A DNA stretch of 64,000 bases from Chitinophagales bacterium (GTDB taxonomy: Bacteria; Bacteroidota; Bacteroidia; Chitinophagales; BACL12). The DNA is taken from the NCBI GenBank assembly GCA_020636645.1, contig JACJXO010000002.1:62001-126000 (forward strand). The letters are read 5' to 3'. This document shows, one piece after another, positions 1 through 8,660 of this stretch. Numbering within the stretch: position 1 is the stretch's first letter; each line of letters opens with the position of its first letter. A program made the translations under genes and the position numbers. The notes below the pieces were generated by a model, which saw nothing but the letters and a program-made list of their open reading frames with translations, did not search any database and was not told where the DNA came from.

Positions 1-228
1 AAGTGGTTCGGTTCGGGCTATACAGATTCGTTGCGGGTATTTTCTGATGCCCCGCATCAATATACCTGGTGGAGCTTCCGGGCAAATGCCAGGGCGAACA
101 ACAAAGGATGGCGCATTGATTACATCTCGGTAACAGACAACCTAAAAGACAAACTAAGATCGGCAACCATTCTGCCCGATGCGCTGCACAGTGATCATTG
201 CCCGATGGTCATAGAACTGGATACCTGA
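1..228 (+). CDS. xth: Exodeoxyribonuclease III, C-terminal fragment
   Basis: The reading frame is open from the first base of the window, so the gene begins to the left and only about the last 75 residues are visible. They carry the endonuclease/exonuclease/phosphatase C-terminal signature: YTWWSFRANARANNKGWRIDY followed by SDHCPM, whose Asp-His pair is the catalytic end motif of ExoIII/AP endonucleases. The enzyme cuts at abasic sites in DNA and acts as a 3'-5' exonuclease in base excision repair. It ends one base before the end of the leftward sulfatase gene, so the two are convergent with no terminator space between them. Confidence 0.9.
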   Translation, partial: KWFGSGYTDSLRVFSDAPHQYTWWSFRANARANNKGWRIDYISVTDNLKDKLRSATILPDALHSDHCPMVIELDT

Positions 229-2745
229 TCATTCCAGCATTAATGGAAGGGAATATTCCTCTTTTTCAGTATTGATCTGCAGGAGATACACTCCGGCAGG
301 CAGATCGCCGGCATCGAGCTGCCACAGGCTGCCCTTGTCTGCCGTCCAGTTTCGCAACTGCCTTCCCTGCATATCGAAGAGCAGGATCTGCTGTACCTCC
401 ACAATCTCATCTGAGGTCAGGGTGAACATGCCTTTAGAGGGGTTGGGGTACACCAGGAACAGATCACTGAAACCTATATCTGTGAGTGACCAGTCAAATG
501 TTTTTACCACCTCGCAACTGCTGTCATTTCCATACAACAGGTGTACCTCTGCAGTATAGTCTCCGTCACTGGAGTAGGTATAAGAAGACGGGAACATGCT
601 GAACAGGGTATCGCCGTTGCCCATAACCCAGTAAGCGTCTGAAGGAGAACCGGAATAATGGATATCTTCCAGAAATACCTGCAGACCAGAAGGGTACACA
701 GACAGCTCTACATCCGGTAATCCATGACCGGTGGTAAACACATACTGCATATCAAGGCCGCGAACAATGCCATTGGTATCTGTCAGTTCCAGGAACAGTA
801 ATAGCGGCTCACCAGTGAGCAGGGCATCAATATTCCATGCAGCAGGAAAAATCACCTCTGCACCTGTCAGGGTATCTGCAGACATGTTTGTGAACCACCT
901 GGCCGTCAGGGTGTCAGGTAACAAGGTTTCAAGTCCGTTGGTATCTGTCAATACCATATCGGCAACCAAAATGGTGGTATCAGCTACCAGACAATCTGTT
1001 TCAAACTGAATGCGTGGCTTCCATGTTTTTTGCAGATAGAGCGGATGACCGGGCAGCCATTGCAGCAGGTAATCCATGACCGGCCTGAAATCAGGGTCAG
1101 CTGCCAGATCGTTCCATTCATTGGGATCTGTTTGTCTGTCAACGCCTATATCATATAGCAAATATTCATAATAGTTTTCCTCTTCATTGCAATCAGTGTC
1201 CAGAAATACCGGACCATTGGAAGCAAAGCGGTGCAGGTGAAAACGGTCGTTGCGCACAGAATACATCGGGAAACAAGAACACTCCAGGTTGCTGTGTTCT
1301 TCATAGGCAGCCAGGGCAGGACGCTCTGCATACAGGTTCGGTTCAGCCATAAAGGGGCCGAGATCCATACCATCCAGGTATCTGCTGCCATCGGGGAACT
1401 TCGGTTCCGGTACACCGGTCATGCCACACAGGGTTGGAAAGAGATCCAGGAGACTGGCGTTTATACCAGACACACCGTTGCGTTCTTCGCGATAATCTGC
1501 TACAATGAACGGCGCCCGAAGATCTGTTTCCCACAGGGTGCTTTTTTTCCAGTGGCTTTTTTCTCCAAGACTGAAACCGTGGTCACTGGCTATCACAATG
1601 ATAGTATTGGACAGGAATGCAGGTTGCTCTTCTTCCAGGTAGGTCATGATCCTGCCTATCTGTGCATCAACAAATGACGTTGCTGCCAGATAGGCGATCA
1701 CCGCATTGGCCATATAAGAATTGACCAGGATCTGGAATCGTTCATCTTCGCTCAATCCAGCTCCTACGGGAGGCAATGGATCCAGCTGATATATCCTGTT
1801 AGTAAAATCTGCATAGTTGTTCTCCTGATCGATCACATAACGGGCCAGGCTGGTGTCAGGTAGCGAATAATAGTCGCCGAAGAGCGTTTCCGGCTGTGGA
1901 GGCATGACCACACCGTTATAGGGAAACTGATCCTGCGGATGGTTATAGGAAGGGATGAGGGGATTTTCGTAATAATCGTCCAGATAATATGGTGCGTAAT
2001 ACTTTTCAGGAATGTACCAGGGTGAATGCGGTCTGCGCAAACCGATCATGACGAACAGGGGTTTGTTGCATACGGTCGATGGATCGGTCAGTGCTTCATG
2101 GAGAAATTGCTGCAAGGTATCCACAGCCTGGTAGTCATACATGTAAGATTCCAGACTGTCAGGAATGATGCTCCAGGCCAGGCCACCAAATCCCAGCTGG
2201 TGGTCATTGCCCCAGTCCTTGACCACTTCGCTTTCACCTTCCACGAACAGACTGTACCTGTTCCACGACCATTCGCGGTTGCAGGGGGCAGCAGCAGTGG
2301 TATCCAGGTCGGGCCAGGTATCAAAGCAATGGTTGATCTTGTTGATGCCAAATGTGAAGTATCCGCCGCTGTCTTTCATGATCTCCGGCAAGGTATATAC
2401 CACACCATTGCCATCTGCCTCATTGAAGTAGGAGCGGAAAGGATGGCATGCCATGTTGTTGTAAACCTGTGTATAGGCACAGTCTTTACCGGTCAGAAAG
2501 GAAGTTCTGGACGGATTGCATTTGGGTGCGCTGGCATGGGCGTTGAGAAAGGTGATGCCTCTGTCTTCAATAGCTGCAATAGCGGGTGTGGGCGACTGTG
2601 GATGACCTTCGTACAAAGAAGCATAGTCGTTCAGGTCATCCAGCAGAATAACGATAACGTTGGGCTGTTCCTGTGCCGGCAGCAAAACCGGATAACAATG
2701 CAAAGCAGTCAACAGGAGTCCGGTTCGGAACAGTGCGCCTGACAT
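229..2745 (-). CDS. Secreted sulfatase with T9SS sorting domain
   Basis: 838-residue alkaline-phosphatase-superfamily sulfatase, closest in layout to iduronate-2-sulfatase-like enzymes. An N-terminal signal peptide (residues 1-25) precedes the metal motif ILLDDLND. The CNPSR motif places Cys76 where formylglycine is made, followed by TSFLTGK. A later ASDHGFSLGEKSHW segment supplies further metal and substrate ligands. The end (about 765-838: YPNPSKGMF, then DLPAGVYLLQI) is a type A T9SS C-terminal domain, so the protein should cross the outer membrane and be surface-attached or released. It needs a formylglycine-generating or anSME maturase, which is not in this window. It is the last gene of the holB-ricT-gldH unit (3 bp after gldH), an unusual companion for those genes. 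The substrate is unknown; sulfated polysaccharide is the usual guess. Confidence 0.9.
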   Translation of the reverse strand: MSGALFRTGLLLTALHCYPVLLPAQEQPNVIVILLDDLNDYASLYEGHPQSPTPAIAAIEDRGITFLNAHASAPKCNPSRTSFLTGKDCAYTQVYNNMACHPFRSYFNEADGNGVVYTLPEIMKDSGGYFTFGINKINHCFDTWPDLDTTAAAPCNREWSWNRYSLFVEGESEVVKDWGNDHQLGFGGLAWSIIPDSLESYMYDYQAVDTLQQFLHEALTDPSTVCNKPLFVMIGLRRPHSPWYIPEKYYAPYYLDDYYENPLIPSYNHPQDQFPYNGVVMPPQPETLFGDYYSLPDTSLARYVIDQENNYADFTNRIYQLDPLPPVGAGLSEDERFQILVNSYMANAVIAYLAATSFVDAQIGRIMTYLEEEQPAFLSNTIIVIASDHGFSLGEKSHWKKSTLWETDLRAPFIVADYREERNGVSGINASLLDLFPTLCGMTGVPEPKFPDGSRYLDGMDLGPFMAEPNLYAERPALAAYEEHSNLECSCFPMYSVRNDRFHLHRFASNGPVFLDTDCNEEENYYEYLLYDIGVDRQTDPNEWNDLAADPDFRPVMDYLLQWLPGHPLYLQKTWKPRIQFETDCLVADTTILVADMVLTDTNGLETLLPDTLTARWFTNMSADTLTGAEVIFPAAWNIDALLTGEPLLLFLELTDTNGIVRGLDMQYVFTTGHGLPDVELSVYPSGLQVFLEDIHYSGSPSDAYWVMGNGDTLFSMFPSSYTYSSDGDYTAEVHLLYGNDSSCEVVKTFDWSLTDIGFSDLFLVYPNPSKGMFTLTSDEIVEVQQILLFDMQGRQLRNWTADKGSLWQLDAGDLPAGVYLLQINTEKEEYSLPLMLE

Positions 2746-2748
2746 ACC

Positions 2749-3213
2749 TTATAATCTTTCTATCCGGATGCCAACATCCAGTAACCCCGGCAGAGGTTCT
2801 TCACGCATATCCTGTACCAGGCGCAGGGTATAACTGCCGGATTGAGGAAATGTTACACGGCTTCTGATCAGTACTGAATGGTAGCAGATACCATCAATAC
2901 AGGTACCGGTCCAGGAACCTTCAGGCAATGCCAGTGCTATCTGAATCTTATCGCTGAGTGCAGAACCATCAGGCATGGTGGTTTGCAGGATCACCCATAG
3001 GTTATTGTACCGATAGGTATCTGCATGTCTTACATTCACAAACACATTATAAAGGATCGAGGTATCCTGAATGACGATGGTGTATTCTTTGGGGTCTGTA
3101 TAAGACCAGCCATTTACATCTACCGGCAGATTCTGCTCAAAGATGCGGTTCTGTTCACAGGCGGCCAGCCCCAGCATCAGCCCAGCAATCCATATGAACC
3201 TGACCCTGCTCAT
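2749..3213 (-). CDS. gldH: Gliding-motility lipoprotein GldH
   Basis: 154-residue lipoprotein with a lipobox at the end of the signal peptide (LGLAAC, Cys19). The body matches the GldH family: an early RIFEQNLPVDVNGW-like segment, then conserved blocks around YRYNNLWVILQTTMPDG and the C-terminal PLPGLLDVGIRIE. GldH is required for gliding in Flavobacterium johnsoniae and is widely kept in Bacteroidota, including non-gliders, where it is found with the T9SS/gliding machinery. Its start overlaps the end of ricT by 4 bases (ATGA), indicating translational coupling. The holB-ricT-gldH order recurs in this phylum. The T9SS cargo genes elsewhere in the window fit its presence. Confidence 0.92.
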   Translation of the reverse strand: MSRVRFIWIAGLMLGLAACEQNRIFEQNLPVDVNGWSYTDPKEYTIVIQDTSILYNVFVNVRHADTYRYNNLWVILQTTMPDGSALSDKIQIALALPEGSWTGTCIDGICYHSVLIRSRVTFPQSGSYTLRLVQDMREEPLPGLLDVGIRIERL

Positions 3214-4499
3214 GAATTCTGATCGCCTCCTGTATTCCTGTTGTTGCCTTTGTTTCTGTTTCGGTTCCTGTTGCGGGATGAACGCCTGTTCTCCTGCTTG
3301 TTGCCACCTTCGTTTCTGGGTCCGGTCTGTTTTTTACTTTCCTTATTGTCCGTTTTCTGTCGTTCGTTGTTGCCGCGATTTTTATTGCGGTTCTTCTGGC
3401 GCTTTTTATTACCGGCTTTTTCCAGCGTTTTCAAAGTAACCTCTCCGGTCACATCTGCAAACTTTTCTACCACCTGCACCACTTCCACTTCTTTGAACTC
3501 ATCCAGCCCTTCCAGTTCTTCACCGTTTTGTAAACGTGTTCTGATCTGTGCAATTTTATCAAGGGTGATGGTAACCGGGCTGGCGCTGCCTTCCATATCG
3601 TACACCATGGTACGGCGGAAAATATCTGTCTTGCTGAGTCTTGCCTTTCCGTTCTTGGTCTGAATGACATTCATGTCTTTCGGGAAGGCCTCCAGGGCAT
3701 CCAGGTAGGTGTCCAGCTCATAATTGAGACAACATTTGAGCCGCCCGCACTGACCACTGAGTTTTGCCTGGTTGATGCTGAGGTTCTGGTAACGTGCTGC
3801 GCCGGTACTGACCGATTTGAAGTCAGTCAACCAGGTGGAGCAACACAGCTCTCTTCCACAGGAACCTATGCCTCCTATCTTACCTGCTTCCTGTCTGGCA
3901 CCGATCTGCCGCATTTCAATTTTCACCTTGAATTCTCTTGCGTAGATCTTGATCAGTTCGCGGAAATCAACTCGACCATCGGCTATATAGTAAAAGGTGG
4001 CTTTTCTGCCGTCTCCCTGAAACTCCACCTCACCAACTTTCATATCCAGTTTCAGTTCACGTGCAATGGTGCGGGCCTTGATCATGGTAGCCCCTTCCTT
4101 TGCACGGCTCTCGGTAAGTCGTTCCTTATCGCCTTCTCCGGCCAGTCGCTGAATGGCAGGAAGCTTGCTGTTTTCAGAAACCTTTCTGCGTTTCATTTGC
4201 AACCGCACCAGTTCTCCGGATAATGATATTCGTCCAACGTCGAAACCAGGGTCGGCATCAACCACCACCAGGTCGCCGGTCATCAGGTCAAGTCCTTTCG
4301 GGTTGGCAAAGAAGCTCTTATGAAGTCCGTTCTTAAATGATACTTCATAGATCTGGAAACGCAGCTCGGGGGGGGCAGGCAAATGTGCAAGCCAGTTGTG
4401 GGTGTTGAGTTTATTGCACCCGCCGGTCAGACAATGTCCGTTACTGCCGCAACCCGCCGGCACACCACTGGTTCCTACACTACATCCTGCACAACTCAT
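3210..4499 (-). CDS. ricT: PSP1-domain protein, RicT/YaaT-like
   Basis: 429 residues. The first 30 residues are Cys-rich (CAGCSVG, CGSNGHC, GGC). The PSP1 core follows with GIGSCGRELCCSTWL and QCGRLKCCLNYE, the Cys motifs expected of RicT/YaaT. The Bacillus homologue belongs to an Fe-S-containing Ric complex that affects RNase Y activity and development; the role in Bacteroidota is not established. The last 85 residues are a strongly basic, low-complexity Lys/Arg/Asn tail (NRNRNRNKGNNRN), absent from the Bacillus protein and suggestive of RNA binding. It sits 12 bp after holB, the same neighbour as in Bacillus, and overlaps gldH by 4 bp. Confidence 0.88.
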   Translation of the reverse strand: MSCAGCSVGTSGVPAGCGSNGHCLTGGCNKLNTHNWLAHLPAPPELRFQIYEVSFKNGLHKSFFANPKGLDLMTGDLVVVDADPGFDVGRISLSGELVRLQMKRRKVSENSKLPAIQRLAGEGDKERLTESRAKEGATMIKARTIARELKLDMKVGEVEFQGDGRKATFYYIADGRVDFRELIKIYAREFKVKIEMRQIGARQEAGKIGGIGSCGRELCCSTWLTDFKSVSTGAARYQNLSINQAKLSGQCGRLKCCLNYELDTYLDALEAFPKDMNVIQTKNGKARLSKTDIFRRTMVYDMEGSASPVTITLDKIAQIRTRLQNGEELEGLDEFKEVEVVQVVEKFADVTGEVTLKTLEKAGNKKRQKNRNKNRGNNERQKTDNKESKKQTGPRNEGGNKQENRRSSRNRNRNRNKGNNRNTGGDQNS

Positions 4500-4511
4500 A
4501 TGTTTACAAAG

Positions 4512-5684
4512 TTACAATTCCCATTCCGCATAGAAAGGATGCCGTATATCTGCCGGATGGCGATGGAAGAAATGAGCAAAGGAAACGGTCATCTGGGTGA
4601 TGAGAATGCGGGCGCTGGCATTCCGTTCAATGAAGTAGATATAGGTGTCAAACAGCTCCATGATGCGTTCCACACTGGCGGCAGAAAGCTTGCCTCCAAG
4701 CTTTTGGGCGAAGTTCATTTCATCTTCTGTAAGCCGGTTAAGAACCGCAGCTCCGTGTTGCATCAGATATACCTCCCGAAAGAAATGGATGCAGTAAAAA
4801 AAGAATTGTTTTTGTTGTTCACGCCCCCACTTAATGAACTGCTCATTCCAGGCAAACATATCTGTTATATCATACGCATGGCAAGCCAGCATCCATTGCC
4901 GCAGGGTGGAGGTGTATGATTCCTGGCTTACCTGAACCAGCTCTGCAGCTCGTGCAATATTGCCATTGCTGAGAACAGCTACCTGGCGGGCACTTTGGGC
5001 AGGCACACCCTGTTCTTCCTGCAGGTACCACGCCACCTCGTCTTCCTGCAACCGACCGAAGGGCACGATCTGCAAACGGCTTAAGATGGTGTTGATGATG
5101 CGATCAGGATTGTGCCCCACAAACAGAAATATCGTTTGCTCAGGAGGTTCTTCAATCAGCTTGAGCAGGCGGTTGCCTTCCTTCTCCAGAAATTCAGGCA
5201 ACCAGAGTACCAGCACCTTCCAGGACGATTCAAAGGTTTTGAATGACAGGCGGTGAATGATATCACCGCATTCTTTGGCATTGATATTTCCCTGCTTGTT
5301 CTCCTTCTGGATAAAGTTGATCCAGTTATTGTAATTGCCATAGGGTTGCTGTTGCAGAAATGTACGCCACTCAGGGAGCCAGTCTGCGCACTTCTCTTTG
5401 ATCTCTTCTTTCTTACCTGTAGATATGGCAATGAAAGGGAATGTGAAGTGTATATCCGGATGGATATTTTTCAATGCTTTCTGACAGGACGGACATTGCC
5501 CGCAGGAATCGGTATTGCCCGGAGACTCACAGTTCAGATACTGGGCGAAGGCAAGTGCCATGGGCAGGTTGCCACATCCTTCCGGACCCAGAAACAGCTG
5601 GGCATGCGGTACCCTGTTTTGCTGCACACTGCTGATAAGGCGGTGTTTGAGAGCCTCATGACCTATCACTTCCCGGAATAACAT
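4512..5684 (-). CDS. holB: DNA polymerase III delta' subunit-like clamp-loader ATPase
   Basis: 390-residue AAA+ clamp-loader subunit. It opens with a typical delta' segment (MLFREVIGHEALKHRL, VPHAQLFLGPEGCG). The P-loop position reads GPEGCGNLP with no GK(S/T), so it probably does not hydrolyse ATP, as is known for delta'. The zinc module is present as CESPGNTDSCGQCPSC. The sensor region FVGHNPDRIINTILSRLQIV contains the SRC-like arginine-finger position (SRLQ). It loads the sliding clamp with DnaX and delta. It is the first gene of the leftward holB-ricT-gldH-sulfatase unit and is divergent from the pterin synthase gene, 76 bp away. Confidence 0.93.
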   Translation of the reverse strand: MLFREVIGHEALKHRLISSVQQNRVPHAQLFLGPEGCGNLPMALAFAQYLNCESPGNTDSCGQCPSCQKALKNIHPDIHFTFPFIAISTGKKEEIKEKCADWLPEWRTFLQQQPYGNYNNWINFIQKENKQGNINAKECGDIIHRLSFKTFESSWKVLVLWLPEFLEKEGNRLLKLIEEPPEQTIFLFVGHNPDRIINTILSRLQIVPFGRLQEDEVAWYLQEEQGVPAQSARQVAVLSNGNIARAAELVQVSQESYTSTLRQWMLACHAYDITDMFAWNEQFIKWGREQQKQFFFYCIHFFREVYLMQHGAAVLNRLTEDEMNFAQKLGGKLSAASVERIMELFDTYIYFIERNASARILITQMTVSFAHFFHRHPADIRHPFYAEWEL

Positions 5685-5719
5685 GGGCGACTAAGTTACA
5701 CCAACAGCCTTTCCTGATG

Positions 5720-5727
5720 TAATTTTG
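5720..5727 (+). promoter_or_regulatory. Bacteroidota -7 box (TAATTTTG) for the pterin synthase gene
   Basis: TAATTTTG matches the TAnnTTTG -7 consensus of the Bacteroidota primary sigma factor and lies 33 bp upstream of the chosen start at 5761. It argues for the internal start: an upstream in-frame ATT/ATG-like start at 5725 would overlap this box. No clear TTG -33 element is seen at the usual spacing. Confidence 0.45.
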
Positions 5728-5760
5728 AACGAAGCATCCAGCTTGGATGTTCTTGTTTCT

Positions 5761-6168
5761 ATGAGAACAGCAGTTATCAGACGGGTCACTTTTAATGCGG
5801 CACACCGCCTGTTCCGGGCAGACTGGAGCGAAGAGCGCAACCGCGAGGTTTTCGGTTTGTGCAGCAATCCCAACTACCACGGGCACAATTACACCCTGTT
5901 TGTCAGGGTTACCGGCGATATTGATCCGGAAACAGGCTATGTATTAGACCTTAAGGTGCTGAAAGACATTATCAGCGAAGAAGTGACCGGCCCGTTTGAT
6001 CACAGCAACCTCAACCTGGACAGGCCGGAATTTGCAAACCTGAATCCAACGGCTGAGAATATTGCCCGGGTGGCCTGGCAAAAGATCCGCAAAAGACTGC
6101 CAGACCACATGGATCTGCAGATACGCCTGTCAGAAACTGATAATAACTTCGTGGAGTACCCGGCTTAG
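5761..6168 (+). CDS. 6-pyruvoyl/6-carboxy-tetrahydropterin synthase family protein
   Basis: 135 residues from the ATG at 5761 (MRTAVIRRVTFNAAHRL), which matches the family N terminus; a longer version would start inside the promoter. Zinc ligands are His15 (AAHR), His40 and His42 (YHGHNY), and Cys34 is the catalytic cysteine. The Cys-x5-HGH spacing and FGLCSNPNYHGHNY resemble the eukaryotic PTPS form more than the E. coli QueD Cys-x3-HGH form. The C-terminal ETDNN supplies the substrate Glu. It may serve queuosine precursor or tetrahydropterin synthesis; no other pathway gene is nearby to decide. Its stop overlaps the stop of the convergent OsmC gene. Confidence 0.88.
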   Translation: MRTAVIRRVTFNAAHRLFRADWSEERNREVFGLCSNPNYHGHNYTLFVRVTGDIDPETGYVLDLKVLKDIISEEVTGPFDHSNLNLDRPEFANLNPTAENIARVAWQKIRKRLPDHMDLQIRLSETDNNFVEYPA

Positions 6169-6554
6169 ACGTATCTGAATTCATTGTTGCCGTGCAATAA
6201 CTTATGCACCGGGCATTTTCCGGCTATGAGTTGTAAGCGCTGCAGCTGGTCTTCCGGCAGGGTGTTCGCAAAGCGTAAACCGATGCTGAATACTGGTTTA
6301 TCGCCACTTCTGTCCAGTTCTACATCTACGGTGATGGCACCGGTCTTCCATTCTTTTCTGTCGGCATACATACGCAGGGTGATCCCGATACAGGATGCCA
6401 GGGCGCTGCACAGGTAACGGGTTGGCGTTGCGCCCAGATCCTGCCCGCCGCTTTCTTCCGGCTCATCTGCAAGAATAATATGGGTGCCGGCCTGGATCTC
6501 TGTGCGATAGGGCGTTTCGCCTGTCACCGACCGTACTTGTATGATATGTTCCAC
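6165..6554 (-). CDS. OsmC/Ohr family protein
   Basis: 129 residues with the OsmC fold pattern and the two redox cysteines expected for the family: Cys55 in LCSALASCIGITLRMYAD and Cys114 in KCPVHKLL. The GATPTRYL motif and the central helix are typical of the YhfA-like branch. Such proteins reduce organic or fatty-acid hydroperoxides with Cys-based chemistry; the exact substrate cannot be told. The tail overlaps the convergent pterin synthase stop by 4 bp (both stop codons lie within 6165-6168), and the start is 151 bp from moxR on the other strand. Confidence 0.85.
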   Translation of the reverse strand: MEHIIQVRSVTGETPYRTEIQAGTHIILADEPEESGGQDLGATPTRYLCSALASCIGITLRMYADRKEWKTGAITVDVELDRSGDKPVFSIGLRFANTLPEDQLQRLQLIAGKCPVHKLLHGNNEFRYV

Positions 6555-6630
6555 AGTGTGGTTTTGATTAATTATGCCAAAAGTAGGAGGTCTGTTAACA
6601 ACAATTAACCCACAAGAATCATCTTTTCAC

Positions 6631-6662
6631 TTGACATGCCCGTTTTCAAAGCTATAAATTTG
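6631..6662 (+). promoter_or_regulatory. Promoter of the moxR-bat operon
   Basis: TTG (6631-6633, within TTGACA) and TAAATTTG (6655-6662) are separated by 21 bp, matching the Bacteroidota -33 TTG / -7 TAnnTTTG promoter. This is the best-formed promoter I see in the window and sits 43 bp before the moxR start, ahead of an eight-gene co-directional unit. Confidence 0.6.
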
Positions 6663-6705
6663 TCACCCATTTTGGTTCTTACACATAAAACAGGGAAGTT
6701 GCGAT

Positions 6706-7704
6706 ATGGAACAACTCGCATCTGATATTCAGGAGCTGCATGAGCGCATACATGAAGAGAGTGCCTTTATTGATCTGCTCCGCTTAGAGACCTCCAAGGC
6801 CATTGTTGGCCAGAAATACATGATTGACCGATTGCTGCTGGGACTGCTGGCCCAGGGACATATCCTCCTCGAGGGGGTTCCCGGACTGGCCAAGACCCTG
6901 GCCATCAAAACCCTTGCAGCCAGTGTGGATGCACGCTTCTCGCGATTGCAGTTCACGCCTGACCTGCTGCCCGCCGATCTTGTAGGTACCCTGATCTACA
7001 ACCAGAAGGAAGCAGCTTTTGAGGTTCGCAAGGGCCCCATCTTTGCCAATTTCATTCTGGCTGATGAGATCAACCGGGCACCCGCCAAAGTACAAAGCGC
7101 TCTGCTGGAAGCTATGCAGGAAAGACAGGTGACCATTGGCGATAAGACCTATCCGCTCAAGGAACCCTTTCTGGTACTGGCAACCCAAAACCCCATTGAA
7201 CAGGAGGGAACCTACCCGCTGCCTGAAGCACAGGTTGACCGCTTCATGCTGAAAGTGGTCATTTCCTATCCAAGCAAAGAGGATGAACAACAGATCATCC
7301 GGCAGGAAGTTGGTGGCAAAAGACCGGTGGTGGCCCAGGTTGTAAAACCAGACGCCATACTGAAGGCAAGAGATAGTGTGCGTCAGGTGTATATGGACGA
7401 AAAGATCGAACGCTATATCCTGGACATCGTATTTGCATCACGCACTCCGGCCGATTATCAGCTGGATAAACTCAAACACCTCATCGCCTATGGCGGTTCT
7501 CCACGTGCATCTATCAACCTGGCACTGGCAAGCAAGGCATATGCTTTTATCAAACGAAGGGGCTTTGTAATTCCGGAAGATGTACGTGCAGTTTGTCACG
7601 ATGTGATGAGACACCGCATCGGACTGACCTACGAAGCGGAAGCCGAGAACATCACATCTGAAGAGATCATTGACGAGATACTGAATGTGGTTGAAGTACC
7701 TTGA
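6706..7704 (+). CDS. MoxR-family AAA+ ATPase (Bat operon)
   Basis: 332-residue MoxR ATPase. Walker A is GVPGLAKT, Walker B is FILADEINR, and the sensor region reads LATQNPIEQEGTYPLPEAQVDRFM, a near-invariant MoxR block. MoxR ATPases act as chaperone-like partners of von Willebrand factor A (VWA) proteins; here the partners are BatA and BatB encoded in the same operon. It is the first gene, behind a clear promoter, with 80 bp before the DUF58 gene. A second MoxR (20992-21957, minus strand) lies elsewhere in the window with different neighbours. Confidence 0.95.
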   Translation: MEQLASDIQELHERIHEESAFIDLLRLETSKAIVGQKYMIDRLLLGLLAQGHILLEGVPGLAKTLAIKTLAASVDARFSRLQFTPDLLPADLVGTLIYNQKEAAFEVRKGPIFANFILADEINRAPAKVQSALLEAMQERQVTIGDKTYPLKEPFLVLATQNPIEQEGTYPLPEAQVDRFMLKVVISYPSKEDEQQIIRQEVGGKRPVVAQVVKPDAILKARDSVRQVYMDEKIERYILDIVFASRTPADYQLDKLKHLIAYGGSPRASINLALASKAYAFIKRRGFVIPEDVRAVCHDVMRHRIGLTYEAEAENITSEEIIDEILNVVEVP

Positions 7705-7784
7705 GATCGTGGTACCGAAATAGCGTGAAAAGCCCGGCATGACACCTGTTGGTTTATTCGCAATGAAAACCTGCTGCATGACCA

Positions 7785-8660
7785 ATGGATAAAGCTACAC
7801 TACTTAAAAAAGTCCGCCTGATCGAGATCAAGACCCGAGGTCTCTCGACCCAGCTGTTTTCCGGAGAGTACCACAGTGCTTTCAAAGGCAGGGGAATGTC
7901 GTTCAGTGAGGTGCGTGAATATACCTATGGTGATGACGTGCGCAACATCGACTGGAATGTGAGTGCCCGAATGCACCATCCCTATATCAAAGTATTCGAA
8001 GAAGAAAGAGAGCTGACCGTCATGTTGCTCATTGACATCAGCCGTTCAGCATATTATGGTACCCACCAGCAGACCAAGAATGAACTGATCACGGAAATTT
8101 CTGCCGTGTTGTCTTTCTCAGCCATCAACAACAATGATAAAGTGGGGGTCATCCTCTTTTCTGACAGAATTGAAAAATTCATTCCGCCCAAGAAAGGCAA
8201 GTCGCATATTCTGAGAATCATCAGCGATCTGCTGGAAACCAAACCGGATGGAACAGGAACAGATATTGCCCTACTGCTGGAATATTTCAGCAACGTGGTA
8301 CGCAAACGAAGCATCGCTTTTCTGTTCTCTGATTTCATGGACAATGATTATCTGAGGCCCCTGCGCATTGCAGCAAAAAAACACGATCTGATAGGAGTAA
8401 GGTTATTTGATCCTACCGAAGCGCAACTGCCTGATACCGGACTGGTGCAGATGCAGGATAGTGAAACAGGCGAACTCATCTGGGTGGATACATCATCGGC
8501 CGAAGTGAGAAAACAATACCACCGCAATTACCTGCAAAGGGTAGCAGGATTCGAGGCCAACTTTGCACGTTGCGGGGCAGATACCATCGCCATCGCCACC
8601 AATCAGCCCTATATGCCCGCCCTGCATGGTTTCTTCCGGAAAAGAATGCAACGCAGATGA
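7785..8660 (+). CDS. DUF58 domain protein of the Bat operon
   Basis: 291 residues. It shows the DUF58 signature FKGRGMSFSEVREYTYGDDVRNIDWNVSAR, followed by a VWA-like half with LLIDISRSAYYG (a DxSxS-type metal site) and FLFSDFMDNDYL. DUF58 proteins almost always follow moxR and are thought to work with it in cell-envelope maturation or stress tolerance. Its stop overlaps the start of the next gene (ATGA at 8657-8660), indicating coupled translation. No signal peptide or membrane segment is seen, so it is probably cytoplasmic. Confidence 0.93.
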   Translation: MDKATLLKKVRLIEIKTRGLSTQLFSGEYHSAFKGRGMSFSEVREYTYGDDVRNIDWNVSARMHHPYIKVFEEERELTVMLLIDISRSAYYGTHQQTKNELITEISAVLSFSAINNNDKVGVILFSDRIEKFIPPKKGKSHILRIISDLLETKPDGTGTDIALLLEYFSNVVRKRSIAFLFSDFMDNDYLRPLRIAAKKHDLIGVRLFDPTEAQLPDTGLVQMQDSETGELIWVDTSSAEVRKQYHRNYLQRVAGFEANFARCGADTIAIATNQPYMPALHGFFRKRMQRR

